Of a stretch of 8,996 nt of DNA, positions 1 through 7,117 are shown piece by piece; positions within the stretch are counted from its first letter, which is position 1, and each line of letters opens with the position of its first letter. Made by a program: the position numbers and the translations under genes. This DNA is from Paracoccaceae bacterium (GTDB lineage: Bacteria > Pseudomonadota > Alphaproteobacteria > Rhodobacterales > Rhodobacteraceae), in the NCBI GenBank assembly GCA_007134405.1, contig SLKW01000050.1, positions 1 to 8,996 on the forward strand, read 5' to 3'. Under the pieces are notes generated by a model. It did not search any database. It was not told where the DNA came from and saw only the letters and a list, made by a program, of their open reading frames with translations.

Positions 1-2
1 AT

Positions 3-209
3 CTGGCGGCCGATCAACCTGCCAAGGCCGCCGCCGTCTTCCAGGCTGATATGGAGGAATATCCCGAAAACGGCTGGGCGCTTCACGGGCTGAATGCCAG
101 CCTGGAGGCACAGGGCAAACAAGAGGCGGCCGAGGACGCGGCCGCGAGGTTCCAAGCGGTCTGGCACGAGGATGGCCGCGACCTCGAGAGCCTGCACCGA
201 GCCTGGTGA
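3..209 (+). CDS. C-terminal end of a tetratricopeptide-repeat protein (5' truncated by window edge)
   Basis: An open frame enters from the left edge and runs 68 codons to TGA at 207-209. The visible protein has a helix-turn-helix pattern typical of TPR units: a first helix around AKAAAVFQADMEEYPENGWA, then a second, LHGLNASLEAQGKQEAAEDA, with small residues at the packing positions and the Y-P-E-N-G-W turn that I associate with the last repeats of alphaproteobacterial TPR proteins. It ends in a charged helix and a Trp just before the stop. The N-terminal part, including any signal peptide or partner domain, lies outside the window, so the function cannot be named beyond protein-protein interaction. 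An IS110 fragment begins about 35 bases after the stop, so the last few residues may not be native. Confidence 0.72.
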   Translation: MAADQPAKAAAVFQADMEEYPENGWALHGLNASLEAQGKQEAAEDAAARFQAVWHEDGRDLESLHRAW

Positions 210-243
210 TTGCGATCTTGGCAGCGGCGCCCCCAGGGTCGCC

Positions 244-513
244 ACTGATGCTGCTGACGCCGAGGCGATCGTCGTCGCGGCACAGCGCCCTGAGATGCGT
301 TTTGTCGAGCCGAAGTCGGAAGATCAGCAGGCCTGCGCGGTGCTTTTCCGGGCTCGTGAGCGGCTTCTCCATCAGCGCACCGAACTCGTGAATGCTCTGC
401 ATTCGGTGCTCTATGAATATGGTCATGTCTTTCCGAAAGGCATCGCCCACCTCAGGCAAATCGAAGCTGTCCTCACCGATCCTGCCAGCGACTTGCCTGC
501 TCTGGTCGGAGAA
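244..513 (+). pseudogene. IS110-family transposase fragment (internal piece only)
   Basis: About 90 codons in one frame match the middle of IS110-family (DEDD) transposases. The fragment starts at TDAADAEAIVVAAQRPEMRF, whose two Asp residues three apart correspond to the third and fourth acidic residues of the RuvC-like DEDD site. It continues through the linker typical of the family (KSEDQQ, RARERLLHQRTELVNAL, LYEYGHVFPKGIAHLRQIE) to about DLPALVGE. The N-terminal part carrying the first Asp and the Glu is absent, as is the C-terminal Tnp_20 region with its conserved Ser. Intact members are roughly 300-400 residues. No start codon or ribosome binding site precedes the homology; the longer open frame upstream is an out-of-frame read through the TPR gene. 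It is a dead remnant. No matching element ends were found. Confidence 0.8.
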
Positions 514-754
514 AATACGCACCCAGAGGCTGACGGCCCACTGGGTCATCATCGTCCTTGCAGGTAAAGAGACCAAGGCGCGTGTGTAACCCCAACAAGG
601 CCACGGCCAGCGAGCCGATCAAGAAAGGCCGGATACATAGGGGCGATTTCCGAAGTCGTGCCAATTTCTCGATTGCGAACAGCAGCCGGCACATACAAGG
701 GGGCCGGCCTCGACCCGGCATCTCCGTGGCACTCGCACTGCTGGCTCAAGCTGC
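514..754. other. gene-poor stretch between the IS110 remnant and the PPK2 stop
   Basis: About 240 bases (about 545 from the TPR stop if the IS fragment is not counted as a gene). Open frames exist on both strands, but none has a convincing ribosome binding site or a recognisable protein. The only structure noticed is a small GC hairpin, with arms at 703-707 and 715-719 and a seven-base loop, about 35 bases beyond the PPK2 stop. It has no T-run and is not called a terminator. The stretch may contain unrecognisable decayed insertion-sequence material. Confidence 0.45.
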
Positions 755-1600
755 TCACTCTGTGCGGCCGGCGAGGCTTCGCACGAGTTCAGGCGCGAGT
801 TCGAGATGGTCGAGCGCAGCCGCGAGAACCGCGTCGTCCAGCGACGGCGGCGCAAGGTCGAGCCCCTTGGAGAGATGCTCGACGATCGCCTTCATGGCGG
901 TGATCCGCCCGTACCGCTTGTTCTCGGAGGGGATGACAGTCCAGGGAACTGGCCGGTCGGTCCGGGCGAACATCTCCTCGGCCGCCTCGACATAGTCCCT
1001 CCAGCGCGCGCGGTTGCGGAAGTCCTCGTAGCTGAGCTTCCACCGCTTGTGCGGCACGCGCAGGCGCTGCTCGAAGCGACGGAGCTGTTCCTCCTGCGAG
1101 ATGAAGAAGAATATCTTGACGATGCGCACGTCGTCGTCGAGCAGCACCTGCTCGAACGCGGTGATCTCGTCATAGGCCGCCCGCCAACGGTCCGGAGGCG
1201 CAAGCTCCTCCACCCTCTCCACCAGCACGCGACCGTACCACGAGCGGTCGAAGATCGCGATGCTGCCCCTCGGCGGCAGCTTTTCCCAGAAGCGCGCCAG
1301 ATAATGCCGCTCTGCGAAGTACTCCCGTGGTGGCCCAATTGGCCATACCTTGCTGCCCCTCGGGTCAAGGCCCGCGCTCATGCGACGGATCGTGCCGCCC
1401 TTACCGGCAGCGTCCCAGCCTTCGAACACGATCACTGCGCTCTTGCCGGTCCGCAAGTAGGCCTGCTGGATCTGCGTGAGCCGGAGCTGGAGAGTCTTGA
1501 GCTCGCGCTTGTAAGCTGCCTTCGGCAGCGCATTGTCGAGGTTGAGCGCCGCAAGCCGGCCATGCCCTGCGTCGCTCGCCCTCCCGCGCATCTTTCGCAT
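755..1600 (-). CDS. ppk2: polyphosphate kinase 2 family protein (PPK2)
   Basis: A 281-residue single-domain PPK2. The family transfers phosphate between inorganic polyphosphate and nucleotides in the cytoplasm, favouring nucleotide synthesis in many members. Visible hallmarks are the Walker A loop FEGWDAAGKGGT (residues 59-70), the Walker B stretch IFDRSWYGR (116-124), and the lid region with REYFAERHYLARFWEKLP (92-109) and RRFEQRLRVPHKRWKLS (174-190). The length fits one-domain enzymes; two-domain AMP-type members are about twice as long. I cannot tell from sight whether it prefers GDP/ADP, AMP or both. ATG at 1600 is chosen because a GGGGA stretch lies about ten bases upstream; ATG at 1591 is an alternative. 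It lies downstream of the HMA_2-like gene and a small ORF on the same strand, with 107 bases before its start, so it may have its own promoter or be last in an operon. Confidence 0.93.
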   Translation of the reverse strand: MRKMRGRASDAGHGRLAALNLDNALPKAAYKRELKTLQLRLTQIQQAYLRTGKSAVIVFEGWDAAGKGGTIRRMSAGLDPRGSKVWPIGPPREYFAERHYLARFWEKLPPRGSIAIFDRSWYGRVLVERVEELAPPDRWRAAYDEITAFEQVLLDDDVRIVKIFFFISQEEQLRRFEQRLRVPHKRWKLSYEDFRNRARWRDYVEAAEEMFARTDRPVPWTVIPSENKRYGRITAMKAIVEHLSKGLDLAPPSLDDAVLAAALDHLELAPELVRSLAGRTE

Positions 1601-1707
1601 GCCCGTGTGTCCCCGCTTGGTGCTTCGCCCACCAAACCATACGCGCGAACGCGCCGGAACGCGATGCGGGACTGCTGCCCGGAACGCAATTGCACCCTGG
1701 CGTCGGA

Positions 1708-2043
1708 TCAGACCCGCGACACGTTAATGGATTGGGAGAGCATTTCCGCGGGTGTTTGCGAATCCATGAAGGCAACGCCATAGGCGTCACGCCCGACTGC
1801 GATGATGGCCAATGTTTCTGCTGGTGACGCTTGCGGCACGCGCCGGGCGCCGACCCGTTCATCAAAGCGATCAAGGACTTCACTAGCCTTCTGGTCTATT
1901 CTCGATGGCTGCCTGGCTTCTCGGGCTCGAAGTCTGACCGACGCAACATCACAGACTCGGCCTCGGCTGCAATCCGGGGCCGACACAACGAAAAACCCTG
2001 CAACGCGAGCCCCCGCGCACGACCACAACAGGAACACAGCCAC
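1708..2043 (-). CDS. hypothetical protein, GTG start, just downstream of the HMA_2-like gene (doubtful)
   Basis: A 111-codon open frame whose GTG start lies six bases after the TAA of the HMA_2-like gene. A GAGGAA that forms the end of that gene is placed about ten bases before the GTG as a possible ribosome binding site, which is the arrangement of a translationally coupled gene. The first 22 residues are fairly hydrophobic (VFLLW...GFFVVSA) and could be a membrane anchor or signal peptide. The rest is charged, with a more protein-like end (SPAETLAIIAVGRDAYGVAF, then MDSQTPAEMLSQS). I recognise no family. Codon third-position bias is weaker than in neighbouring genes, so it may be a decayed gene or chance ORF. 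It otherwise fills the gap between the HMA_2-like gene and PPK2. Confidence 0.3.
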   Translation of the reverse strand: MAVFLLWSCAGARVAGFFVVSAPDCSRGRVCDVASVRLRAREARQPSRIDQKASEVLDRFDERVGARRVPQASPAETLAIIAVGRDAYGVAFMDSQTPAEMLSQSINVSRV

Positions 2044-2049
2044 GCCCCA

Positions 2050-2655
2050 TTATTCCTCATCGGGCCTGTGTGGGGATGCAATGTCTTTGGTACCTTCAAG
2101 GTCGCGGCGTGCCATCTCGTTCGCTGCAAGTGCGTAGAAAAAGAGCGAGCTCGCAGAGCCAAGAACCGGTCCCTTCGCCAGCTTGACGAGGATCGCCACC
2201 CCCAGGACCGGCAACCAGGGGCTGCCACGCAACAAACCGGCGAGGGCATAGGCGTTCCAAAGAAGCTCTGAGGCAGGACCAAGGGTCCGCCCGCGCATGA
2301 CCTGGACGCAGCCGAGTATGCCGAGGACCGCCGCAAGCAGGGTGTTGACCGAAGGCAGATCGCCGGTCCTGCCGGAAAAAACCGCCTGAGGCGTGTTTTC
2401 AGACGCATCTATGGGCTCGTTCAGTGCGATCAGCCCGCGTTCGCGGGCGGTGCCGAGGATCGCCTTTTCGTCGCCACCATGCAGCACGAGAATTCCCGCC
2501 GTCCGTGGATCGGCGTGGACTTCCTCGACGTCCGGGTGCTTGGCGAGGCACGCCACCAGGCTTTCGAAGTAATCCGCCGCGCCACGTCGCGAAGGCACGC
2601 GCAGGCGTATGCGGTTGGACAGACGGTGTTCGACGAATGCGGGCGCTGCTGGCAT
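2050..2655 (-). CDS. HMA_2-like domain membrane protein
   Basis: A 201-residue protein. Residues 8-75 resemble the N-terminal domain of the neighbouring P-type ATPase: a strand ending R-I-R-L-R-V, a helix around YFESLVACLAKHPDVEEVHA, then R-T-A-G-I-L-V-L-H. This is the fold pattern of heavy-metal-associated domains but without the CxxC metal site, as in the HMA_2 group. Four hydrophobic segments follow (about 104-121, 132-143, 147-158, 167-178), then a short charged tail, so it is probably an inner-membrane protein. ATG at 2655 is preferred because GAAGGA lies five bases upstream and the domain begins at once; the frame stays open to 2910, but that extension would overlap the divergent DUF445 gene. 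It shares a 120-base divergent upstream region with DUF445. The likely role is as partner or regulator of the cation pump, by inference only. Confidence 0.75.
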   Translation of the reverse strand: MPAAPAFVEHRLSNRIRLRVPSRRGAADYFESLVACLAKHPDVEEVHADPRTAGILVLHGGDEKAILGTARERGLIALNEPIDASENTPQAVFSGRTGDLPSVNTLLAAVLGILGCVQVMRGRTLGPASELLWNAYALAGLLRGSPWLPVLGVAILVKLAKGPVLGSASSLFFYALAANEMARRDLEGTKDIASPHRPDEE

Positions 2656-2775
2656 GGAAGTCCTTCGGTCTTGCCGAATGAACCAAACGCGGCGCGATGG
2701 GTTCCCACGGCAACCACTTGTGGCCCTTGTTGGTTCAGACGGCAGTTGAGGGGGCTTGGTTGCAGGGAGGGAATG
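2656..2775. promoter_or_regulatory. divergent intergenic region between the HMA_2-like gene and DUF445
   Basis: These 120 bases separate two divergently read genes and should hold promoters for both. The sequence shows TTGGTT at 2730-2735 and again at 2756-2761, and the complementary AACCAA at 2681-2686. I could not place a convincing -35/-10 pair on either strand. The plus-strand end carries a strong GGAGG (2766-2770) five bases from ATG at 2776. Confidence 0.45.
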
Positions 2776-4047
2776 ATGGCAAAACCGGACGCGGCGGCTG
2801 GGGGCATCGACTGGAGCGAGCCGCTGACGCGCGCCCGGTTCCGGAGGAACAGACGCCTTGCCAATGGGTTGCTCCTCGTTGCGGGTGGTGTCTTCTTCGC
2901 AACTTACCATGTTGAAGATCTAGGTTTCTTCACCGGTCTCGTGAGGTCCGGCGCCGAGGCGGGCCTCGTCGGCGGGATCGCGGACTGGTTCGCGGTGACC
3001 GCGCTTTTCCGGCATCCCCTCGGTCTGCCGATCCCGCATACCGCGATCATTCCCAGGAACCAGGAGCGGATCGGCGGGACGCTCGGGCGGTTCCTCGAGC
3101 AGCATTTTTTGACCGAGGAAGTTCTTAAACCAAAGCTCCGGCGGGCGCATCTGGGCCGGCGGCTGATCGCCTGGCTCGCCTCGCCCGACGCGCCGAAGGT
3201 GCTGGTGCCGTTGCTCGCCGGCGGGCTCGTTCGTGTGGTCCGAGCACTCGACAACCCGGATTTGCATCGCCTCTTGAATCGCTCGATCGGCCGGCAGCTG
3301 CGCCGAGCGGACGCGGTTCCCGCACTCGTCGGGATCGTCAACGCCCTGTCGTCAAGCGGGCAGGCGGATGTGCTGTTCGAACAGGCGGTGGGGATTGGCG
3401 AGCACTGGCTGAAAGAGAACCGCGGCAAGCTGGAACGCATGATTTCCGAGCGCAGCCGCTGGTGGATGCCCCGCGCCCTTGACCGCCGGATTGCCACGAT
3501 GATCGTGGACAACGTCCTCGACGTTCTGGCCGCGCTGGGCAAGCCCGAGAGCGAAGCGCGCCTGCGCTTCCGCGAGGCCTTGACGACGCTCATGGCCGAG
3601 TTGTCCGAGAACCCCGAACAGCGCCAGAAGGTCAATGCCTTCAAGAACAAGGTGTTGGACCACCCGGAATTGCAGGAATGGTTCGCCGATGTCCTGAGCC
3701 AGCTTTCGCAGGCGACGACAGCGGAACTCAAGGCGCCCGGATCGGATGTCTGGAAGACGCTCGACCGCGGGGTGCGGCTTTTCGGTCAGGCGCTGGCGGC
3801 GGATCGGGCGATGCAGCGGCATGTGGACTTCGCGATCGAGCGGATGGGCCTTTCCCTCACCGCCTATCGCGGCGAGCTTGGCGCCTTCGTGGCCGAAGTG
3901 GTGAAGGGTTGGGACACGCGCACGCTCACCGACCGGCTGGAGCTGGCCGTAGGCAGCGACCTTCAGTACATCCGCATGAACGGGACGGTGGTCGGCGCTT
4001 TCGTGGGCTGTGCCCTCTACCTGCTCACCTGGGCGCTTTTCTACTGA
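2776..4047 (+). CDS. DUF445 family membrane protein
   Basis: A 423-residue protein with the DUF445 (YjiN-like) signature near the N-terminus: a hydrophobic segment at about 30-45, then GAEAGLVGGIADWFAVTALF (about 59-78) and HPLGLPIPHTAIIP (80-93) with NQERIG (95-100). The long middle is mostly charged amphipathic helices (for example SENPEQRQKVNAFKNK), and the protein closes with a hydrophobic helix, VVGAFVGCALYLLTWALFY, at the very C-terminus. This gives two membrane anchors around a large soluble or membrane-lying part. The family has no agreed function. ATG at 2776 is preferred over the ATG immediately before it (2773) because GGAGG is then five bases away. The frame stays open upstream to 2479, but that part is antisense to the HMA_2-like gene. 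Its 3' end overlaps the ATPase 3' end by 23 bases. Confidence 0.9.
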   Translation: MAKPDAAAGGIDWSEPLTRARFRRNRRLANGLLLVAGGVFFATYHVEDLGFFTGLVRSGAEAGLVGGIADWFAVTALFRHPLGLPIPHTAIIPRNQERIGGTLGRFLEQHFLTEEVLKPKLRRAHLGRRLIAWLASPDAPKVLVPLLAGGLVRVVRALDNPDLHRLLNRSIGRQLRRADAVPALVGIVNALSSSGQADVLFEQAVGIGEHWLKENRGKLERMISERSRWWMPRALDRRIATMIVDNVLDVLAALGKPESEARLRFREALTTLMAELSENPEQRQKVNAFKNKVLDHPELQEWFADVLSQLSQATTAELKAPGSDVWKTLDRGVRLFGQALAADRAMQRHVDFAIERMGLSLTAYRGELGAFVAEVVKGWDTRTLTDRLELAVGSDLQYIRMNGTVVGAFVGCALYLLTWALFY

Positions 4048-7000
4048 GCTTCACATGATGAAACGGGCCGTCCTGCGGCGTCGCGCGGCCCTTGGCAAGC
4101 TCGCCCGCGACGAAGGGCAGGATGCCGGCTGCGAGCATGAGGGCGAGGTCGGCGCCGCCGATCCGGCCCACGCCAAGCAGGCGCCTGACGCCGGGGATCA
4201 GCATCGCGCCCGCCTGCGCCGCGGCCGACCCGACGAGGATACCGTAGAGCAGCCGGTTGGGCGGAGGCGCATTGCCCGAAAGCACGCTTCGCGGCGAACG
4301 GCAGGTCAGCGTGTGCAGAAGTTGCGCGATGATCAGACTGCCGAAGGTGCTCGTCTGCGCGGACACGGTACCGCGACCGTGGCGCCAGCTGCCATAGAGG
4401 CCGGCGGCAAAGGCGCCCGAACCCAGAAGCGTCGCCTCGCCGAGAAGCTTGCGCATGTCGCCCCGGTCGACGAGCCGCGCCTCGCGGCGGAGCGGCCCGG
4501 CAGAAAGCACATCGGCCGGCGGGGGATCGGCGGCAAGACCGACACCTGGCAGGACGTCCGAGATCAGGTTGATCCACAGAAGCTGCATCGGCGAGAGCGG
4601 CGAGGACTGTCCCGCCGCGGTCCCCACGATCATGATGAGCACCTCGGACAGGTTCGTCCCGAGGAGGAAGCGGATCGACTTGCGGGTGTTCAGCCGCGTC
4701 GTCCGGCCACTTTCGACCGCGTCGAGCAGCATCGAAAGATCGTCGTTGTCGAGATAAATGTCCGCCACCTCGCGCGCCGCGATCCCCTCCTCGCCGATGG
4801 CGATGCCGACATCGGCGGCGCGCAGGGCCGGCCCGTCGTTGATGCCGTCGCCGATCATCGCCACGGTCGAACCGCCGGCCTGGAGCGCGCGGACGATGTC
4901 AAGTTTCTGGGCGGGGCTGACCCGGGCGAAGGCATCGACTCGGGCGGCGGCCGACGCGACCTCTTCCGGGGACAGGCTTTCAAGCTCGGCCGCGTCCATC
5001 ACCTCGGTCCGGCGGGCCCCGTTCAGGCCCGTCTTGGCGAGCGCGGCGCGGGCCGTCGCCTTCTGATCGCCGGTCAGCATGATCGTGCGGATACCGGCCG
5101 CGTGAAGGCGGGCAATCGCCTCGGCGGCGCCCTCGCGCACCGGGTCCTCGAGCCCGGCGAGGCCGAGCCAGGTGAGTTCCTGAAAGCTGCCGTCCTCTTC
5201 GGCGTCGGGACCGTGCTCACGGTAGGCAAAGGCCAGCACCCTGAGCGCGTCGCCCGCCATTTCGCCGTTCTGCCGCTCGATGGCTGAGCGCCGTTCCGCC
5301 GTAAGCCGGCGTGGCTCGCCATTCGGGCCGAGTTCGCGGGTGCAACGGGCGAGCACCTCGGCCGGGCTGCCCTTCACGGCGGCGAGCAGGCCCGAAGGGC
5401 GCTCGTGAACCGTGCCCATGAAATGCGAGACCTCGGTGCGGTGCCGCAGCGTGCGGATGGCGAGCCGGTCGCGCAGCGCCGAGATGTCGATCCCATGCGC
5501 GATCGCCGCGTTGATCAGCGCCTCCTCGGTCGCCGAGCCATCGGGGGTTTCGCGGCCACCGTGCTCTTCGACCTCGGCCTCGCTGCAAAGGCAGCCGATC
5601 TGGAGAAGCCTGTCGAGCCGGTCGTCCCGACCCAGCGCGAGGCGTTCGCCGAAAGCGTCGCATACGCTGCCGTCCTTGGTCCTGTAGCTGCGGTCGTCAA
5701 AGGCGACGAGGGCAAGCGACATCTGGTTGAGGGTCAGCGTGCCGGTCTTGTCGAAGCAGATCGTGTCGACACTCGCCAGCGTCTCTATTGCGCTCAGCCG
5801 GCGGACATGGACGTCACGCCCGCGCAACTTGCGCACGCCGAGGGCAAGTGTCGTCGTCGCCACCATCGGCAGCCCCTCGGGCACCGTGGCGACCGCGACG
5901 GAAAGCGCCGATCGCAGGGACGCCACGAGACCGAGCCCGCGCAGCAGCGCAAGCCCCGCGACCAGAGCGGATGCCGCCAATGCCACGCGGACGAGATCGC
6001 CCCCGAACCGCTCGAGCTGCCTTTGCATCGGCGTTTCGGGCGGGTCGGCGGACGCGACGAGGCGCTGGACGCGCCCGGCCTCCGTCCGGCCGCCGGTCGC
6101 CACGACGACCGCCATGCCGCTGCCGCCGGTGACGGCAGAGCCGCGGTAGACCATGTTGCGCCGATCGCCGAGCGGCAGGTCGGCCCTGTCGATCGGTTCG
6201 ACCCGCTTGTGCACGGGCAGGCTTTCGCCCGTAAGCCCCGCTTCCGACACGCTCAATCCATCGGCCTCGATCAGGCGCGCATCGGCGGGTACGACATCGC
6301 CGCGCCGAAGCGCGATGACATCGCCGGGCACCAGGGTCAAGGCGGACAGATCCTGCAAATCGCCGTCGCGCGTGACCGGCAAACTGGGCATCCGGCTCGC
6401 GCCGAGGCTGCGGATGGCGTGTTCCGCCCGGCTTTCGGTGACGAAGCCGATCACCCCGTTCAGAACGACCACAGCGGCAATTGCGCCGGTTTCGATTACG
6501 CTGCCGGCGACAAGCGAGAACAGCCCCACGCCGGCAAGCAGCGCCACCGGCAGGTTCAAGAACTGCCCGGCGAAGATGGCGGCCTCCGACCGGGCAACGG
6601 GCTCGGGCAGCAGGTTACGGCCGTGATGGGCAATCCGCCGGCGCGCCTCCGCCGAGGAAAGCCCGCGATTGGGCTCACTGCCGAGCGTGGCGAAAACGTC
6701 GGCCACTTCCATTCGGTGCCAAGTCTGTTCTTCGGACTCGTCGGAAGCAATTTCGCGGCGAAGGACCGCGCGGGCGCGGTCGAGTATGGTGTCGAGCGGC
6801 AGGCCCGGATCGAAGAGCACAAGCGCATTGCCGGTCAGCGTGCTGGCCGAAATCTGGCGCACGGCCGGGTGCGCGGCAACCTCCTGTTCGAGCAGAGCCT
6901 TGATTTCCGGAGCGCCACGCAGGCCGCCGACGCGCATCCTGACACGGCCGGGAACAGCGCTGTGGATCGGCACGACCAGGACCGGGGCCCGACCATCCTC

Positions 7001-7051
7001 AGTGTGCGCATGGGTTTCCTGCGCCGTCAGCTGGTGTCGCGACAGTGGCAT
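4025..7051 (-). CDS. P-type cation-transporting ATPase with N-terminal HMA_2-like domain
   Basis: A 1008-residue ion pump that would move cations across the inner membrane using ATP. All core motifs are present: actuator loop TGES (274-277), membrane motif PEGLP (391-395), phosphorylation site DKTGTLT (Asp434), nucleotide-binding KGSP (560-563), TGDQ (660-663) and hinge GDGIND (734-739). Residues about 24-97 form an HMA-like domain without CxxC. The membrane residues are those of P2-type pumps: Glu392 in PEGLP, Asn800 and Glu803 in TNLSEV, and Asn828, Ser831, Asp832 in WINLISD, matching calcium-pump ligand positions of the SERCA type. P1B metal pumps instead carry CPx, SPC or similar. Calcium or manganese is therefore more likely than copper or zinc, as inference. 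No strong Shine-Dalgarno precedes ATG at 7051. The DUF5132 gene ends 66 bases upstream on the same strand, so the two are probably co-transcribed. Confidence 0.93.
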   Translation of the reverse strand: MPLSRHQLTAQETHAHTEDGRAPVLVVPIHSAVPGRVRMRVGGLRGAPEIKALLEQEVAAHPAVRQISASTLTGNALVLFDPGLPLDTILDRARAVLRREIASDESEEQTWHRMEVADVFATLGSEPNRGLSSAEARRRIAHHGRNLLPEPVARSEAAIFAGQFLNLPVALLAGVGLFSLVAGSVIETGAIAAVVVLNGVIGFVTESRAEHAIRSLGASRMPSLPVTRDGDLQDLSALTLVPGDVIALRRGDVVPADARLIEADGLSVSEAGLTGESLPVHKRVEPIDRADLPLGDRRNMVYRGSAVTGGSGMAVVVATGGRTEAGRVQRLVASADPPETPMQRQLERFGGDLVRVALAASALVAGLALLRGLGLVASLRSALSVAVATVPEGLPMVATTTLALGVRKLRGRDVHVRRLSAIETLASVDTICFDKTGTLTLNQMSLALVAFDDRSYRTKDGSVCDAFGERLALGRDDRLDRLLQIGCLCSEAEVEEHGGRETPDGSATEEALINAAIAHGIDISALRDRLAIRTLRHRTEVSHFMGTVHERPSGLLAAVKGSPAEVLARCTRELGPNGEPRRLTAERRSAIERQNGEMAGDALRVLAFAYREHGPDAEEDGSFQELTWLGLAGLEDPVREGAAEAIARLHAAGIRTIMLTGDQKATARAALAKTGLNGARRTEVMDAAELESLSPEEVASAAARVDAFARVSPAQKLDIVRALQAGGSTVAMIGDGINDGPALRAADVGIAIGEEGIAAREVADIYLDNDDLSMLLDAVESGRTTRLNTRKSIRFLLGTNLSEVLIMIVGTAAGQSSPLSPMQLLWINLISDVLPGVGLAADPPPADVLSAGPLRREARLVDRGDMRKLLGEATLLGSGAFAAGLYGSWRHGRGTVSAQTSTFGSLIIAQLLHTLTCRSPRSVLSGNAPPPNRLLYGILVGSAAAQAGAMLIPGVRRLLGVGRIGGADLALMLAAGILPFVAGELAKGRATPQDGPFHHVKLSRKAPR

Positions 7052-7117
7052 CAGAGCAGGCGGCGGGTCAGCGCCGAGTGGCGATGAGACGCAGCCCGCA
7101 GAGTGGGCGCCGGGCCG

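Noticed and set aside
703..719. GC-rich hairpin downstream of the PPK2 stop as a terminator
   Set aside because: Only five paired bases with a seven-base loop and no T-run on the minus strand.
806..1783. 325-codon plus-strand open frame antisense to PPK2
   Set aside because: PPK2 on the minus strand has intact catalytic motifs; the plus-strand translation matches no family.
2656..2910. N-terminal extension of the HMA_2-like protein to ATG at 2910
   Set aside because: It would overlap the start of DUF445 by 135 bases and adds a Pro/Arg-rich stretch with no domain; ATG at 2655 has a good ribosome binding site.
2904..3731. 275-codon minus-strand open frame antisense to DUF445
   Set aside because: Ser/Arg-rich shadow translation; DUF445 on the plus strand carries the clear family signature.
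4010..5287. 425-codon plus-strand open frame antisense to the ATPase C-terminal half
   Set aside because: Same reason; low-complexity charged translation, no ribosome binding site, and it begins inside DUF445.
5405..7087. 560-codon plus-strand open frame antisense to the ATPase
   Set aside because: The opposite strand encodes a complete P-type ATPase with all motifs. The antisense translation is rich in Arg, Gly, Ala and His without any domain, which is expected in GC-rich DNA.
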